Notes under the pieces: generated by a model | What the model was told of the DNA's origin: nothing | The model's database searches: none | What the model saw: the letters and a program-made list of their open reading frames with translations, nothing else | Assembly (NCBI GenBank): GCA_904420435.1 | Contig: CAJFVK010000008.1 | Span: forward strand, 1 to 36,418 | Source: an uncultured Oscillospiraceae bacterium | GTDB taxonomy: Bacteria; Bacillota; Clostridia; Oscillospirales; Oscillospiraceae | DNA length: 36,418 nt | Direction of reading: 5' to 3' | Translations under genes and position numbers: made by a program | Part shown: positions 25,731 to 34,336 of the stretch, one piece after another | How the letters are laid out: every line of letters begins with the position of its first letter | Position numbering within the stretch: position 1 is the first letter of the stretch

Positions 25731-27913
25731 AGACGCTCCGCCTCTTTCCCCTGGAGCTGGGACGGCTGCTGCGCAGCCGCCTGACCTGGCTGGTGGTGCT
25801 GCTGACCGTGCTCTCGCCGGCAGCGGGTCTTATCCTCTACAAGCCCGCCTACGCCGACACCATGCTCTCCATGTACCTGGCGAACCCGGCCCTGGCCGGC
25901 GGTGTGGCAGGGGGCATCCTATTCGCCCTGCTCACCATTTTTGAGCTGGATCGGGCCCGCCGCAGCCGGACGGACATGCTGACGGACGCGGCGGTCTCCC
26001 CCCACGCCATGGCCCTGGTGCGGCTGCTGGCCCTGCTGACAGCGGCGGTGCTGGCCACGGGCCTCGCCATGCTGGTGTGGCTTCCCATCAGCATGGGGCT
26101 CATCGGCGCCGTCTTTACCGGCGTGGATTATGTCCTGGCCTACCTGCTTTTTATGGGGCTGGCCCTGCCGCTGGCCATCCTGGCCGCCGGGGCCGCCTAT
26201 CAGTTTACCCAGCGGACGGATCTGTCGGCGGTGCTGCTCGCAGCCTTCGCCGGCCTGAGCCTGACGGTGTGGGCGGACGACTGGCAGCTGTGCTGGCTGA
26301 ACCCCTGCGTGTGGGCCATGTCTGATGACTTCACCAACTTCCGGCTGTTCCGCACAGTGGCCTGGATGCGCCTGACCTGGCTGGGGATCCTGGCGGGGGT
26401 GTGGGGCGTGTCCTATCTCTGCATCCGCCGGTACGGGAAGGGGCTGTTGGGCTCCCTGGGGCGGAGCGTCCGGCGGGTCTGGCGGCCCGCTATTGCCCTG
26501 GCCCTGCTGGTCTGCTCCGGCACCGCCTACGCCGCCCAGCCCTTCTATGACAACAGCAATCCGGATCTGACCGCCATGACACTCTATGAGCTGGACTATG
26601 CCGAAGGAGTTACCTTCTTAGACCGCACCGTCCAGGTGTTCCCGGACACGGAGGCCGGGGCCGTAGAGGGCCGGGCCGTCTACCGGTTTCAGAACACCTC
26701 CGGAAAGGAATGGACGGCCTGTTTCGGCGTGGACCCGGGCTATGACCTGACCGCCAGCGTGGGCGGGGAGGCGGTTCCCGCCGTCCGCACCGGCTATGAG
26801 GAGAGCAACATGGCGTTGTGGGAGATCGCCCTCCCGGCGGACGGGGAGGTGGAGCTGACCCTGGAATACGGAGGCTTTCCCAAGGACTGGAACCTCTCCT
26901 CCACCGTCCAGGGCGACCCGGAGATCAGCGGGATCTACCTGTGCCTGGAGAACCAGCGGCTGTTCCCCTACCTGCTGAACGTGCTGCCCGGGGACGAGGA
27001 CTATCCCACCACCGTGGAGGTCACCCTGCCCGGCGCCATGCTGGCCATCCCCTTCGGAACCAGCGAGGCGGAGGTGGTGGCGGAGCATAGGGACGGCACC
27101 AGAACCTGGCGCTATGCGTCCAACAGCACCGGCGGCATCCTCTACGCCGGGGACTATGTCCGCCAGGACATCCAGGCCGGCGGCATGACCATCGAATTTT
27201 ATTACGGCCGCAAGCACCAGGCGGTCATGGAGGCCGCCGGGGCGGCGGACGCGGTGCGGGCCGTGGTGGACTACTGCACGGAGCACTACGGCGCGCTGTC
27301 CTTCGGCACCGGCGACACCCTGAAGCTGATCCAGAGCCGGGTGGCCGGCGGCGGCTACGCCGTGGACGGGGCCAGCCTGCTGAACGAGGAGGACTTCACC
27401 ACCGCCAACCTGGACGACACCGGCAAGGGTGCCATCCCCGGGGAGGTGTTCATCCACGAGCTGGTCCACCAGTGGTGGGGCCTGGGCAATATGTTCGACA
27501 CGGCGGACGAGACCAGCCCCTGGTCCTCGGAGGGACTGACGGTCTACACCACCTACCGCATCGTCAAGGAGCTCTACGGCGAGGACTATGCGCAGAAATA
27601 CTATGTAGACCAGTGGCGGCAGGAGGTGGACGACTACTTTTTGAACTTCTACGTCCGCCGCCCGGAGTATCTGGAGAAGCTGCCGGAGGCGGAGCGGCTG
27701 AACATCGCGGGCAGCCTGTCCGGCGTGCGCCACTACAGCGAGATGCCCCTGAAAATTTTGAAGGCGGAGCAGCTGGTGGGCGGCGAGGCGGCCATGGACC
27801 AGATTCTCCACGATCTGTTCAACCGGGAGGTTGACCCCGCGTACCCCTATCTGACCTATCAGGACTTTTTGGATGCCTGCCATCTGACGGAGGAGGAACT
27901 GGATCTTGGGTAA
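25727..27913 (+). CDS. ABC permease fused to an extracytoplasmic M1-type metallopeptidase
   Basis: A 728-residue fusion. Residues 1-270 are an ABC-2-like membrane part with about six to seven helices, the last (about 255-270) leading into a long extracytoplasmic part. Residues about 285-470 form beta-rich segments like the N-terminal domain of M1 aminopeptidases. The peptidase part has the zinc motif HELVHQWWG (H577, E578, H581) and a likely third ligand E602 in SSEGLTVYTT. That is HExxH-X20-E, two residues longer than the usual X18. Proteins labelled ABC permease/M1 aminopeptidase exist in Firmicutes and Bacteroidetes, but their job is not established. I infer that the peptidase acts outside on peptides handled by the transporter. 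AAGGAGG is seven bases upstream of ATG 25727. Confidence 0.88.
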   Translation: MKTLRLFPLELGRLLRSRLTWLVVLLTVLSPAAGLILYKPAYADTMLSMYLANPALAGGVAGGILFALLTIFELDRARRSRTDMLTDAAVSPHAMALVRLLALLTAAVLATGLAMLVWLPISMGLIGAVFTGVDYVLAYLLFMGLALPLAILAAGAAYQFTQRTDLSAVLLAAFAGLSLTVWADDWQLCWLNPCVWAMSDDFTNFRLFRTVAWMRLTWLGILAGVWGVSYLCIRRYGKGLLGSLGRSVRRVWRPAIALALLVCSGTAYAAQPFYDNSNPDLTAMTLYELDYAEGVTFLDRTVQVFPDTEAGAVEGRAVYRFQNTSGKEWTACFGVDPGYDLTASVGGEAVPAVRTGYEESNMALWEIALPADGEVELTLEYGGFPKDWNLSSTVQGDPEISGIYLCLENQRLFPYLLNVLPGDEDYPTTVEVTLPGAMLAIPFGTSEAEVVAEHRDGTRTWRYASNSTGGILYAGDYVRQDIQAGGMTIEFYYGRKHQAVMEAAGAADAVRAVVDYCTEHYGALSFGTGDTLKLIQSRVAGGGYAVDGASLLNEEDFTTANLDDTGKGAIPGEVFIHELVHQWWGLGNMFDTADETSPWSSEGLTVYTTYRIVKELYGEDYAQKYYVDQWRQEVDDYFLNFYVRRPEYLEKLPEAERLNIAGSLSGVRHYSEMPLKILKAEQLVGGEAAMDQILHDLFNREVDPAYPYLTYQDFLDACHLTEEELDLG

Positions 27914-28655
27914 GATTTTTCGATATGAGTGCAGGCGGCTGCTGTGGAACAAATTCTTCGCGGGCCTGCTGCTGGTACTGCTGTTCTACGGCTGGCAGGT
28001 GCTCACCGGCGTGACCATTTTGGGAGTGTCCCACACCGCCCCCTTCTCCCCCTGGAGCTTCGGGGACTATCTCAGCCGGATGGTGCCCCTGCTGTGGATC
28101 GGGAGCCTGTTCTTCCTGACCTTCTTCACCTCCGGCAAGGCCCGTCGGGCGGCAGTGCTCACGGACGCCGCCCCCATGGAGCCCCGCCGCTATGCCCTGG
28201 CCCGCTGTGCCGCTGCCCTGGCGGGGGCGGCCCTGCTGGCCCTGGCCTGCCTCGCGGAGGCTGCCGTGTTCTATGGATGGTATTTTGACTGGTACGGCTG
28301 GGAGGAGCTGGCCCTCCCCGCCCTGGCGGCCCTGGTACCGCCCCTGTTGTTCGCCCTGGGCAGCGGATGGCTGCTGGGGTGGCTGCGGCCCTGGCTGGTC
28401 TATGTTTGGATGCTGGTTCCCTTTGCGCTGCCGGCCCTGCCTTTGCCGGAGGCCCTGGGGCTTTGGGACGGAAGCTTTTTCACCGCCTATCCCCTGACCC
28501 TGGGGGCCCTGGACCCGGCGTTTTCCCTGCCGGGCGGGGCCGCCGCGGCCCAGGGGGCCCTGCTGCTGGCCGGCGCCGGGCTGCTGGCGCTGCGGCCGGT
28601 CGGAAGCGGTACAGGCCGCAGAACCGGCGGCGAAGAAATAGCGCGCGAAAAATAG
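27906..28655 (+). CDS. Second membrane subunit of the peptidase-fusion ABC transporter
   Basis: A 249-residue, very hydrophobic protein with about six membrane helices and no soluble domain. I recognise only a general ABC-2 permease style (MGKIFRYECRRLLWNKFFAG start, typical of such permeases). TTG 27906 is the start, overlapping the fusion gene by eight bases with a purine-rich GGAGGA site inside that gene. The Arg/Gly-rich tail (RRTGGEE) is cytoplasmic. It probably forms a heterodimer with the membrane part of the fusion protein. Confidence 0.85.
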   Translation: MGKIFRYECRRLLWNKFFAGLLLVLLFYGWQVLTGVTILGVSHTAPFSPWSFGDYLSRMVPLLWIGSLFFLTFFTSGKARRAAVLTDAAPMEPRRYALARCAAALAGAALLALACLAEAAVFYGWYFDWYGWEELALPALAALVPPLLFALGSGWLLGWLRPWLVYVWMLVPFALPALPLPEALGLWDGSFFTAYPLTLGALDPAFSLPGGAAAAQGALLLAGAGLLALRPVGSGTGRRTGGEEIAREK

Positions 28656-28799
28656 CTGCGCCGCCTTCAGACTGTCCCGTTTTGGGATGTCCCTTTGACG
28701 CCGCGCCGCCCAGGGAAGGGGACCTTCTGAGGCCAATAGGCCGTGGGCTGGCGAGGAACCCGCTTTCCCCTGAATACGCCGTTCTTCCGGATAGGAAAC

Positions 28800-28837
28800 G
28801 TACCCCCTGGCAACAGCCAGGGGGTACAAGCGTTTTT
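28800..28837 (+). terminator. Terminator of the ABC/peptidase operon, possibly bidirectional
   Basis: Perfect 12-bp stem GTACCCCCTGGC / GCCAGGGGGTAC (28800-28811 and 28816-28827) with loop AACA, then AAGCGTTTTT. It may also stop the convergent EamA transcript. Between 28656 and 28799 I see no gene. Confidence 0.75.
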
Positions 28838-28859
28838 ATATCATTTTATTGCTGTGCGC

Positions 28860-29723
28860 TCACAGGAGCATGGCCAGCGTCCCCGCCACGATCAGCGCCA
28901 GGCCCCAGCTGGCCTTTCTCGTCAGCCGCTCGTGGAAGGCCAGATAGGAGAAGGCGATGGTGACCAGGATGCTCAGCTTGTCGATGGGGACCACCACGCT
29001 GGCCAGCCCGTCCTGCAGGGCCCGATAATAGCATAGCCAGGAGGCGCCGGTGGCCAGCCCGGACAGGCAGATAAAGGCCAGCTCCCGCCCGGGGACCCGC
29101 CGGACCTCCCCGGCCTTCCCGGTCACCAGCACCATGGCCCACGCCATGACCAGCACCACCCCGGTGCGGATGGCGGTACCCAGGTTGGAGTCCACCCCCT
29201 GGATGCCGATCTTGCCCAGAATCGCGGTCAGGCTGGCGAAGACCGCCGAGCCAAAGGCGTAGAGCATCCACCCCCTGCCCTGAGGCGCGGCCGCCTTTCC
29301 GGACCGCTTCGGCTCAATCATGAGAAACGTACCCGCGCCGATCAGCGCCACGCCGACCCCCTGAAACAGCCCGATGGGTTCTCCCAGCAGCAGGAAGGCC
29401 AGCAGGATGGTCAGTACGGTGCTGGACTTGTCAATGGGCACCACCTTGTTGATGTCCCCAATCTGCAGAGCCCGGAAATAGCACAGCCAGGAGGCCCCGG
29501 TGGCAAGGCCCGAGAGGATCAGGAAGAGCACCGTCGTCCCGTCCAGCCCGCCCAGCTGGGACTGGGAGCCGGTCACCAGCACCATGATCCACGCGAAAAT
29601 CAGCACCACGATGGTCCGGATCGCGGTCGCCACGGTGGAGTCCGTCGTGCGGATGCCGCACTTGGCCAGAACGGCTGTGACCCCGGCGAAAAAGGCGGAG
29701 CCCACAGCAAAGAAGATCCACAT
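28860..29723 (-). CDS. EamA-family (drug/metabolite transporter superfamily) permease
   Basis: A 287-residue protein of ten membrane helices in two EamA repeats of about 140 residues each. The repeats share the nearly identical string LSGLATGASWLCY followed by FRALQ or YRALQ, then a VVPIDK motif in both halves. EamA proteins export small metabolites; the substrate is unknown. ATG 29723 has AGAGGTGA upstream. The regulator gene ends 16 bases before it, so the two are co-transcribed, and transporter expression may be the regulator's main output. Confidence 0.9.
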   Translation of the reverse strand: MWIFFAVGSAFFAGVTAVLAKCGIRTTDSTVATAIRTIVVLIFAWIMVLVTGSQSQLGGLDGTTVLFLILSGLATGASWLCYFRALQIGDINKVVPIDKSSTVLTILLAFLLLGEPIGLFQGVGVALIGAGTFLMIEPKRSGKAAAPQGRGWMLYAFGSAVFASLTAILGKIGIQGVDSNLGTAIRTGVVLVMAWAMVLVTGKAGEVRRVPGRELAFICLSGLATGASWLCYYRALQDGLASVVVPIDKLSILVTIAFSYLAFHERLTRKASWGLALIVAGTLAMLL

Positions 29724-29739
29724 GTTCGTCACCTCTGTT

Positions 29740-30432
29740 TTATTGTGCCCGGAACCGGTACCCCGCGCCCCACACGGTCTGGATGTAGCGCGGATGTCCG
29801 GGGTCCCGCTCCAGCTTTTCCCGGAGCCGGTTGATATGGACGGCAACCGTGGCGTTGTCCCCCATGGCCTCCAGCCCCCAAACCTTCTCATACAGATCCT
29901 CCCGGCTGAACACCATGTCCAGGTGGAGCATGAGGAAGAGGAGCAGCTCGTACTCTTTATTTTTTAAACTGACCTCCCGCTCCCCTACATAGACCCGGTG
30001 GGTCTGGGTATTCAGGCGGATCTCGCCCACCTGGAGCTCGGACCTGGGCTTTCCCGCGGCGCCGGTCAGCCGCTGGTAGCGGGCCAGGTGGGCGCCGACC
30101 CGGGCCACCAGCACGCTGGGGAAGAAGGGCTTTTCAATGTAGTCGTCCGCACCCAGGCCCAGGCTGCGGATCTTGTCGATGTCCTCCCGGCGGGCGGTTA
30201 CCATCAGGATGGGGATGTCGATCTCCTCCCGGAGCTGGCGGCAGACGGCGAAGCCATCCGCCCCGGGCAGCATCAGGTCCAGCAGGATCAGGTCAAATTC
30301 CCCGCTGCGTCCGCGGGTGAGGCCGGTTATGCCATCCGCGGCGATCTCCACCTGATACCCGTTCAGCTCCAGATAATCCCGCTCAATGGACGCGATGTCC
30401 CCGTCGTCTTCCACAATCAGAATCTTCTGCAT
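29740..30432 (-). CDS. OmpR-family response regulator, kinase not adjacent
   Basis: A 230-residue regulator with full receiver residues (E8/D9-type acid pair, D52 in LLDLMLPG, VTARRE, K in IEKPF) and a winged-helix output domain ending TVWGAGYRF. GGAGG lies eight bases before ATG 30432. No histidine kinase lies within the window on this strand, which is unusual for a regulator with a complete receiver. It faces the flavodoxin locus across a 408-bp gap in which both promoters carry 11-base-period repeats, so it is the natural candidate to control that locus and itself. Confidence 0.92.
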   Translation of the reverse strand: MQKILIVEDDGDIASIERDYLELNGYQVEIAADGITGLTRGRSGEFDLILLDLMLPGADGFAVCRQLREEIDIPILMVTARREDIDKIRSLGLGADDYIEKPFFPSVLVARVGAHLARYQRLTGAAGKPRSELQVGEIRLNTQTHRVYVGEREVSLKNKEYELLLFLMLHLDMVFSREDLYEKVWGLEAMGDNATVAVHINRLREKLERDPGHPRYIQTVWGAGYRFRAQ

Positions 30433-30651
30433 GGGGTCAGCCTCCCTCCGTCACATCATCCCGGCGATCAACCCGCCGGCGGACCGGCTGCGCGCAGAAC
30501 TGCCCGTTCCTATTCTGCGCCGCCTTGGCCGCGATTGCAAGAGCCAATCCACTGCTTCCCGCCGGATTTTGGCGGGCCGCTCCGGGAAAACATGCCGGAC
30601 GGCCTGATGGGGATTTTCTCCGGCGCGCGGGGCCTTCTCCAACCGCCCTAT

Positions 30652-30695
30652 ATCATACCATGGATCGACGGGGAAAACTTAAACAGAAGATAAAC
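30652..30695 (-). promoter_or_regulatory. Promoter and direct-repeat box of the orphan regulator
   Basis: Minus strand extended -10 TGGTATGAT (30652-30660). In place of a good -35 lies GTTTATCTTCTGTTTAA (30679-30695), in which GTTTA recurs at an 11-base period. The arrangement suggests regulator-activated transcription. Leader length is about 210 bases; 30433-30840 contains no gene. Confidence 0.55.
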
Positions 30696-30733
30696 TCCGC
30701 TGGAAAAAGGCCGGCTTCACAAAAGCCTGCCAG

Positions 30734-30774
30734 TTTTCTCACATTTTTCTCACACCTTGGCCTTATGGTATTGC
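30734..30774 (+). promoter_or_regulatory. Promoter with tandem 11-bp repeats before the flavodoxin lipoprotein gene
   Basis: TTTTCTCACAT (30734-30744) is followed directly by TTTTCTCACAC (30745-30755), an almost perfect 11-base tandem repeat. An extended -10 TGGTATTGC (30766-30774) lies 13 bases downstream with no normal -35. This is the layout of PhoB/OmpR-activated promoters. Confidence 0.6.
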
Positions 30775-30840
30775 TGCCATCAAACAGGAATTTGATGCAA
30801 GGGAAAAGAAATTGATTTGATACAGAAAGGATTATGTTTT

Positions 30841-31596
30841 ATGAAGCGAATTGCCTCGGCCTTCCTTACCCTCAGCCTGGCGCTGACTCTGACCGCCTGC
30901 GGCGGGGCGGGGAACGATAACACATCCTCTTTCGCGCCGGATACGCCGCCCGCACAGGGACAGGAGGAGCAGACGCCCACTGCGCCAGAGAATGGAGGCT
31001 CGCCCGCCGGCAGTGATCCCTCCGAATCCACCGACGACGCCTCATCCTCAGGAAGCAACATTCTGATCGCCTATTTCGGCGTCCCGGAAACGGATGGGAC
31101 CGATACGGTGGCAGGCGCCAGCCGGGTGGCCACGGAGGACGGCGTGGTGGGCAATACGGAGTTTATTGCCCAGGCCATCCAGCAGGCGGTGGGCGGAGAC
31201 CTCTTCGCCATCGAAACCGTTCAGGAATATCCCGGTACCCACGATGAACTGCTGGACTTTGCCTACAACGAGCTGCGTCAGGACGCCCGCCCCGAGCTGG
31301 CCGCGGAAATTGAGAACCTGGATCAGTACGACGTGATCTTCCTGGGTTATCCCAACTGGAACGCCGACCTGCCCATGCCCCTGTACACCTTCCTGGAGTC
31401 CTACGATTTCGCGGGCAAGACCATCGTCCCCTTCGTCACCCACGGCGGCAGCGGCTTCTCCCGCACCATCTCCACCATCCAGTCCCTCCAGCCGGATGCC
31501 ACGGTGCTGGAGGACGGCCTGTCCATTCCCCGTGGCAATGTGGTGGATGCCGCCCAGGAGGCCATGGACTGGGCCGCCGGCCTGAATCTCGCCTGA
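30841..31596 (+). CDS. Lipid-anchored flavodoxin-like protein
   Basis: A 251-residue lipoprotein. The signal peptide ends in lipobox LTAC with C20. A Ser/Pro/Glu-rich linker (21-71) follows, then a flavodoxin domain from about 73 (NILIAYFG). Family signs are GNTEFIA (104-110), where the FMN phosphate loop lies after an insert of about 25 residues, and FLGYPNW...MPLYTFLESYDF...PFVTHGGSG. Flavodoxins carry electrons with FMN and are normally cytosolic; this one should sit on the outer face of the membrane. AAAGGA lies nine bases before ATG 30841. The DUF4405 cytochrome gene follows after 28 bases. Confidence 0.88.
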   Translation: MKRIASAFLTLSLALTLTACGGAGNDNTSSFAPDTPPAQGQEEQTPTAPENGGSPAGSDPSESTDDASSSGSNILIAYFGVPETDGTDTVAGASRVATEDGVVGNTEFIAQAIQQAVGGDLFAIETVQEYPGTHDELLDFAYNELRQDARPELAAEIENLDQYDVIFLGYPNWNADLPMPLYTFLESYDFAGKTIVPFVTHGGSGFSRTISTIQSLQPDATVLEDGLSIPRGNVVDAAQEAMDWAAGLNLA

Positions 31597-31624
31597 GAGA
31601 GTCCTGAGAGGAGCGGGATCTGTC

Positions 31625-32317
31625 ATGAACAAAAGTATGCGGCTTAAACTGGCCGCTGACGTCGGAATGACGATTCTCCTGCTTGCCCTGATGGCCTACC
31701 AGCTCACGGGAAACTTTGTCCATGAGTGGGCAGGGGCGGCCATGTTCCTCCTGTTTATCGCCCACCACATCCTCAACCGCCGATGGTTCGCAAGCCTAGG
31801 AAAGGGGAGGTGGAGCCCTCTGCGGATCCTCCAAGCCGCTGTCGATTTTCTCCTGCTGGCGTCCATGCTGGGCCTGATGGTCAGCGCCGTGATCCTCTCC
31901 CGGTATGTGTTCTCCTTCCTGCCGATCACCGGCGGAGCGGCCATGGCCCGGCGCCTCCATCTGCTCTGTTCCTACTGGGGATTTGTGCTGATGAGCCTGC
32001 ACCTGGGACTCCACTGGGGGATGGTGGTGGGCATGGTCCGCAAGGCCCTTAGGCTGCCTGCCTCAAAAGTCCGTGCCACAGCCCTGCGAGTCGTGGCGGG
32101 CGGGATCGCCCTCTACGGGGCCTATTGCTTCCTCTTCCGGTATCAGCTGTGGCTCTACCTGTTCCGGCAGGCGGAGTTCGTCCTCTTCGACGCCTTCGGC
32201 CGCCCGGCCATCCTGTTCTATGTGGATCACGTGGCCATGATGGGGGCGTTCGTCCTGCTGTCCTACGGGCTCACCCGGCTTTTGCAGGCGAGAAAGCGGG
32301 GAGGCGCCAGCGTATGA
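31625..32317 (+). CDS. DUF4405 flavinylation-associated membrane cytochrome-like protein
   Basis: A 230-residue membrane protein with about five helices. Histidines suited to b-type haem binding lie in helices: H33 (NFVHEW), H47/H48 (FIAHHIL), H112 (RRLHLLC), H126 and H130 (SLHLGLHWG). This pattern fits the DUF4405 family, known to occur with ApbE and FMN-binding proteins in extracytoplasmic electron transfer. I infer that it passes electrons across the membrane to or from the surface flavodoxins. ATG 31625 has GAGAGGAG upstream. Its stop overlaps the ApbE-fusion start by four bases, so the two are coupled. No covalent-FMN motif of the [ST]GA[ST] type is seen in it. Confidence 0.82.
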   Translation: MNKSMRLKLAADVGMTILLLALMAYQLTGNFVHEWAGAAMFLLFIAHHILNRRWFASLGKGRWSPLRILQAAVDFLLLASMLGLMVSAVILSRYVFSFLPITGGAAMARRLHLLCSYWGFVLMSLHLGLHWGMVVGMVRKALRLPASKVRATALRVVAGGIALYGAYCFLFRYQLWLYLFRQAEFVLFDAFGRPAILFYVDHVAMMGAFVLLSYGLTRLLQARKRGGASV

Positions 32318-34170
32318 AACAGTGGGCTTGCGGCGTCCTGGCCGCAGCACTCCTGCTGGGGACCTCCGGTTGTGCCCAGACCCCGTCGGAGGATCCCGTC
32401 CAGGAAACGCCGGCGGAGGCCACCGCCGGGCTCTTCGTCATGGATACCTACATTGAACTGACCGCCTACGGAGCCGAGGCGGATGTGGCCCTGGAGGCCG
32501 CCCAGGCCCGCATCCTGGAGCTGGAGGGACTGTGGTCCGTCACCGATCCGAGCAGCGACATCTACGCCGTCAACCACAGCGGCGGCGCGGCCACCCAGGT
32601 CAGCGAAGACACCGCCGAGATCCTCTCCTTTGCTCTAAAGATGGCCGGGGAAACTGGCGGCGCCCTGGACCCCACCCTCTACCCGGTGCTGACCGCCTGG
32701 GGCTTTACCACCGACCGATACCAGATCCCGGACGCGGAAACCCTGTCCGCCCTGCTGGAGAACACCGGATATGAGAAGGTAAGTTTAGACGGGCAGACCG
32801 TGGCGCTTCCGGCGGGGATGGAGCTGGATTTGGGCGCGGTAGGGAAGGGCTACGCCGCCGATGAAACGGCCCAGGTCCTGGTCAGCTACGGCGTGGAGTC
32901 CGCCCTGCTGGCCTTGGGCGGCAACGTCCTGGCCTTGGGCAGCCGTCCCGACGGGACTCCATGGTGGATCGGCGTCCGGGACCCCGACACCGACGGAACC
33001 CTGGGCGTCCTGGAGGTTACGAACCAGAGCGTGGTGGTTTCCGGCGGCTATGAGCGGTACTTCGTGGGGGAGGACGGGCAGCGGTACTGGCACATTTTGG
33101 ACCCGGAAACCGGCGCCCCCGCCCGGAGCGGTCTGACCCAGGTTGCCATCGTCAGCCAGGAGAGCAAGCTGTGCGACGCCCTCTCCACCGCCGTGTTCGT
33201 CATGGGGCTGGAGGCGGCCACCGATCTCTGGCGGGCGCGGCAGAATTTTGAGATGGTGCTGTTGGCCGACGACGGCACGGTCTATCTCACAGAGGGCCTG
33301 GCCGAACGCTTCACGCTGAACGCCGGGCAGGAGGAACGGGAGGTGCAGATCCTTGCCGCGGCGGATCCGGCAGGCGGCACCCACGCCATCGACCCCGCGG
33401 GCGGATATGAGGTGGAGACGGAGGAGGTGTTCGCAGAAAACCAGGGGGACAGGATCTACGGCCTGCTCTACCGTCCCGCGGGAATCGAGGGACCCCGGCC
33501 CACGGTGATCTACACCCACGGCTTCGGCAGCTCCTACCGCAACGGTACTCCATACGCCCAGGCCCTGGCCGCCCAGGGGTACCTGGTGTACTGCTTCGAC
33601 TTCCGGGGCGGCAGCGAGTCCAGCCGCAGCGAGGGTTCCAACCTGGAGATGTCGGTTTTTACCGAGCAGTCCGATCTGGAGGCGGTGATCGCCATGCTGC
33701 AGGCCCGGGACGATGTGGACGACAGCAATCTGTTTCTCCTGGGGGCCAGTCAGGGCGGCATGGTGTCCGCCATGACGGCTGCGGACAACCGGGATGACAT
33801 TGCGGGAGCCGTTCTGCTCTATCCGGCGTTCGTTCTGGTAGATGGTGCTATGGAGCAATTTGACAGCATCGATGAGGTGCCGGACTCCACGTATTACCTG
33901 TTTATGACCGTGGGCCGGGCCTATTTTGAGGGCCTGTTCGGCTACGACGTCTATGCGGACATCCAGGGCTACAACAAGGATGTCCTGATCATCCACGGCG
34001 ACCGGGACGGCCTGGTGCCGCTCTCCTATTCCGAGCGCGCGGTGGAGGTGCTGCCCTCGGCGGAGCTGGCCGTCATTCCCGGCGCCGGGCATGGCTTTTC
34101 CGGCGACAGCCTTGATCTGGCTGTGGGGTACATCACGGAATACCTGGGTTCTCACCTGAACGCCGGCTGA
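32314..34170 (+). CDS. apbE: Lipoprotein fusing ApbE FMN transferase to an alpha/beta hydrolase
   Basis: A 618-residue protein. The signal peptide ends with lipobox LGTSGC (C20). Residues about 38-345 are ApbE: MDTYIELTAYG (43-53), DPTLYPVLTAWGF (119-131), LDLGAVGKGYAAD (171-183), LLALGGNVLALG, HILDPETGAPA (260-270), and the metal-binding D288 with T292. Residues about 370-618 are an alpha/beta hydrolase with all triad positions: S479 in GASQGG, D565 in HGDRDG and H593 in GAGHGF, plus oxyanion-type HGFGSS near 402. ApbE attaches FMN to Thr/Ser of exported proteins; the hydrolase substrate is unknown. The two folds share one frame with no gap, and I do not know this fusion from standard descriptions. 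Its start overlaps the DUF4405 stop. Confidence 0.9.
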   Translation: MKQWACGVLAAALLLGTSGCAQTPSEDPVQETPAEATAGLFVMDTYIELTAYGAEADVALEAAQARILELEGLWSVTDPSSDIYAVNHSGGAATQVSEDTAEILSFALKMAGETGGALDPTLYPVLTAWGFTTDRYQIPDAETLSALLENTGYEKVSLDGQTVALPAGMELDLGAVGKGYAADETAQVLVSYGVESALLALGGNVLALGSRPDGTPWWIGVRDPDTDGTLGVLEVTNQSVVVSGGYERYFVGEDGQRYWHILDPETGAPARSGLTQVAIVSQESKLCDALSTAVFVMGLEAATDLWRARQNFEMVLLADDGTVYLTEGLAERFTLNAGQEEREVQILAAADPAGGTHAIDPAGGYEVETEEVFAENQGDRIYGLLYRPAGIEGPRPTVIYTHGFGSSYRNGTPYAQALAAQGYLVYCFDFRGGSESSRSEGSNLEMSVFTEQSDLEAVIAMLQARDDVDDSNLFLLGASQGGMVSAMTAADNRDDIAGAVLLYPAFVLVDGAMEQFDSIDEVPDSTYYLFMTVGRAYFEGLFGYDVYADIQGYNKDVLIIHGDRDGLVPLSYSERAVEVLPSAELAVIPGAGHGFSGDSLDLAVGYITEYLGSHLNAG

Positions 34171-34263
34171 GCCGAGCGCATCACCGCTGCCGTCGTGAGA
34201 GCGTGTCGCCCATGGGGAGATGAGCTCCCCACCTGGCAGGCGGCTTGATCTCCCAGCGCGCAG

Positions 34264-34297
34264 AAGCCCGCGCCGCCAAGCACGGTGCGGGCTTTTC
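34264..34297 (+). terminator. Terminator between the ApbE fusion and the second flavodoxin
   Basis: 12-bp stem (34264-34275 with 34283-34294, one G-U pair) and seven-base loop, with four T at 34293-34296. It separates the two lipoprotein transcription units or allows partial read-through. Confidence 0.75.
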
Positions 34298-34336
34298 CTG
34301 TAATCACTGTTTTTATGTAGAAAGGATGGGATCATT

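Noticed and set aside
30525-30815. 96-residue plus-strand frame in the gap before the flavodoxin lipoprotein
   Set aside because: No ribosome site and no recognisable protein features; it overlaps the promoter repeats of both flanking genes.
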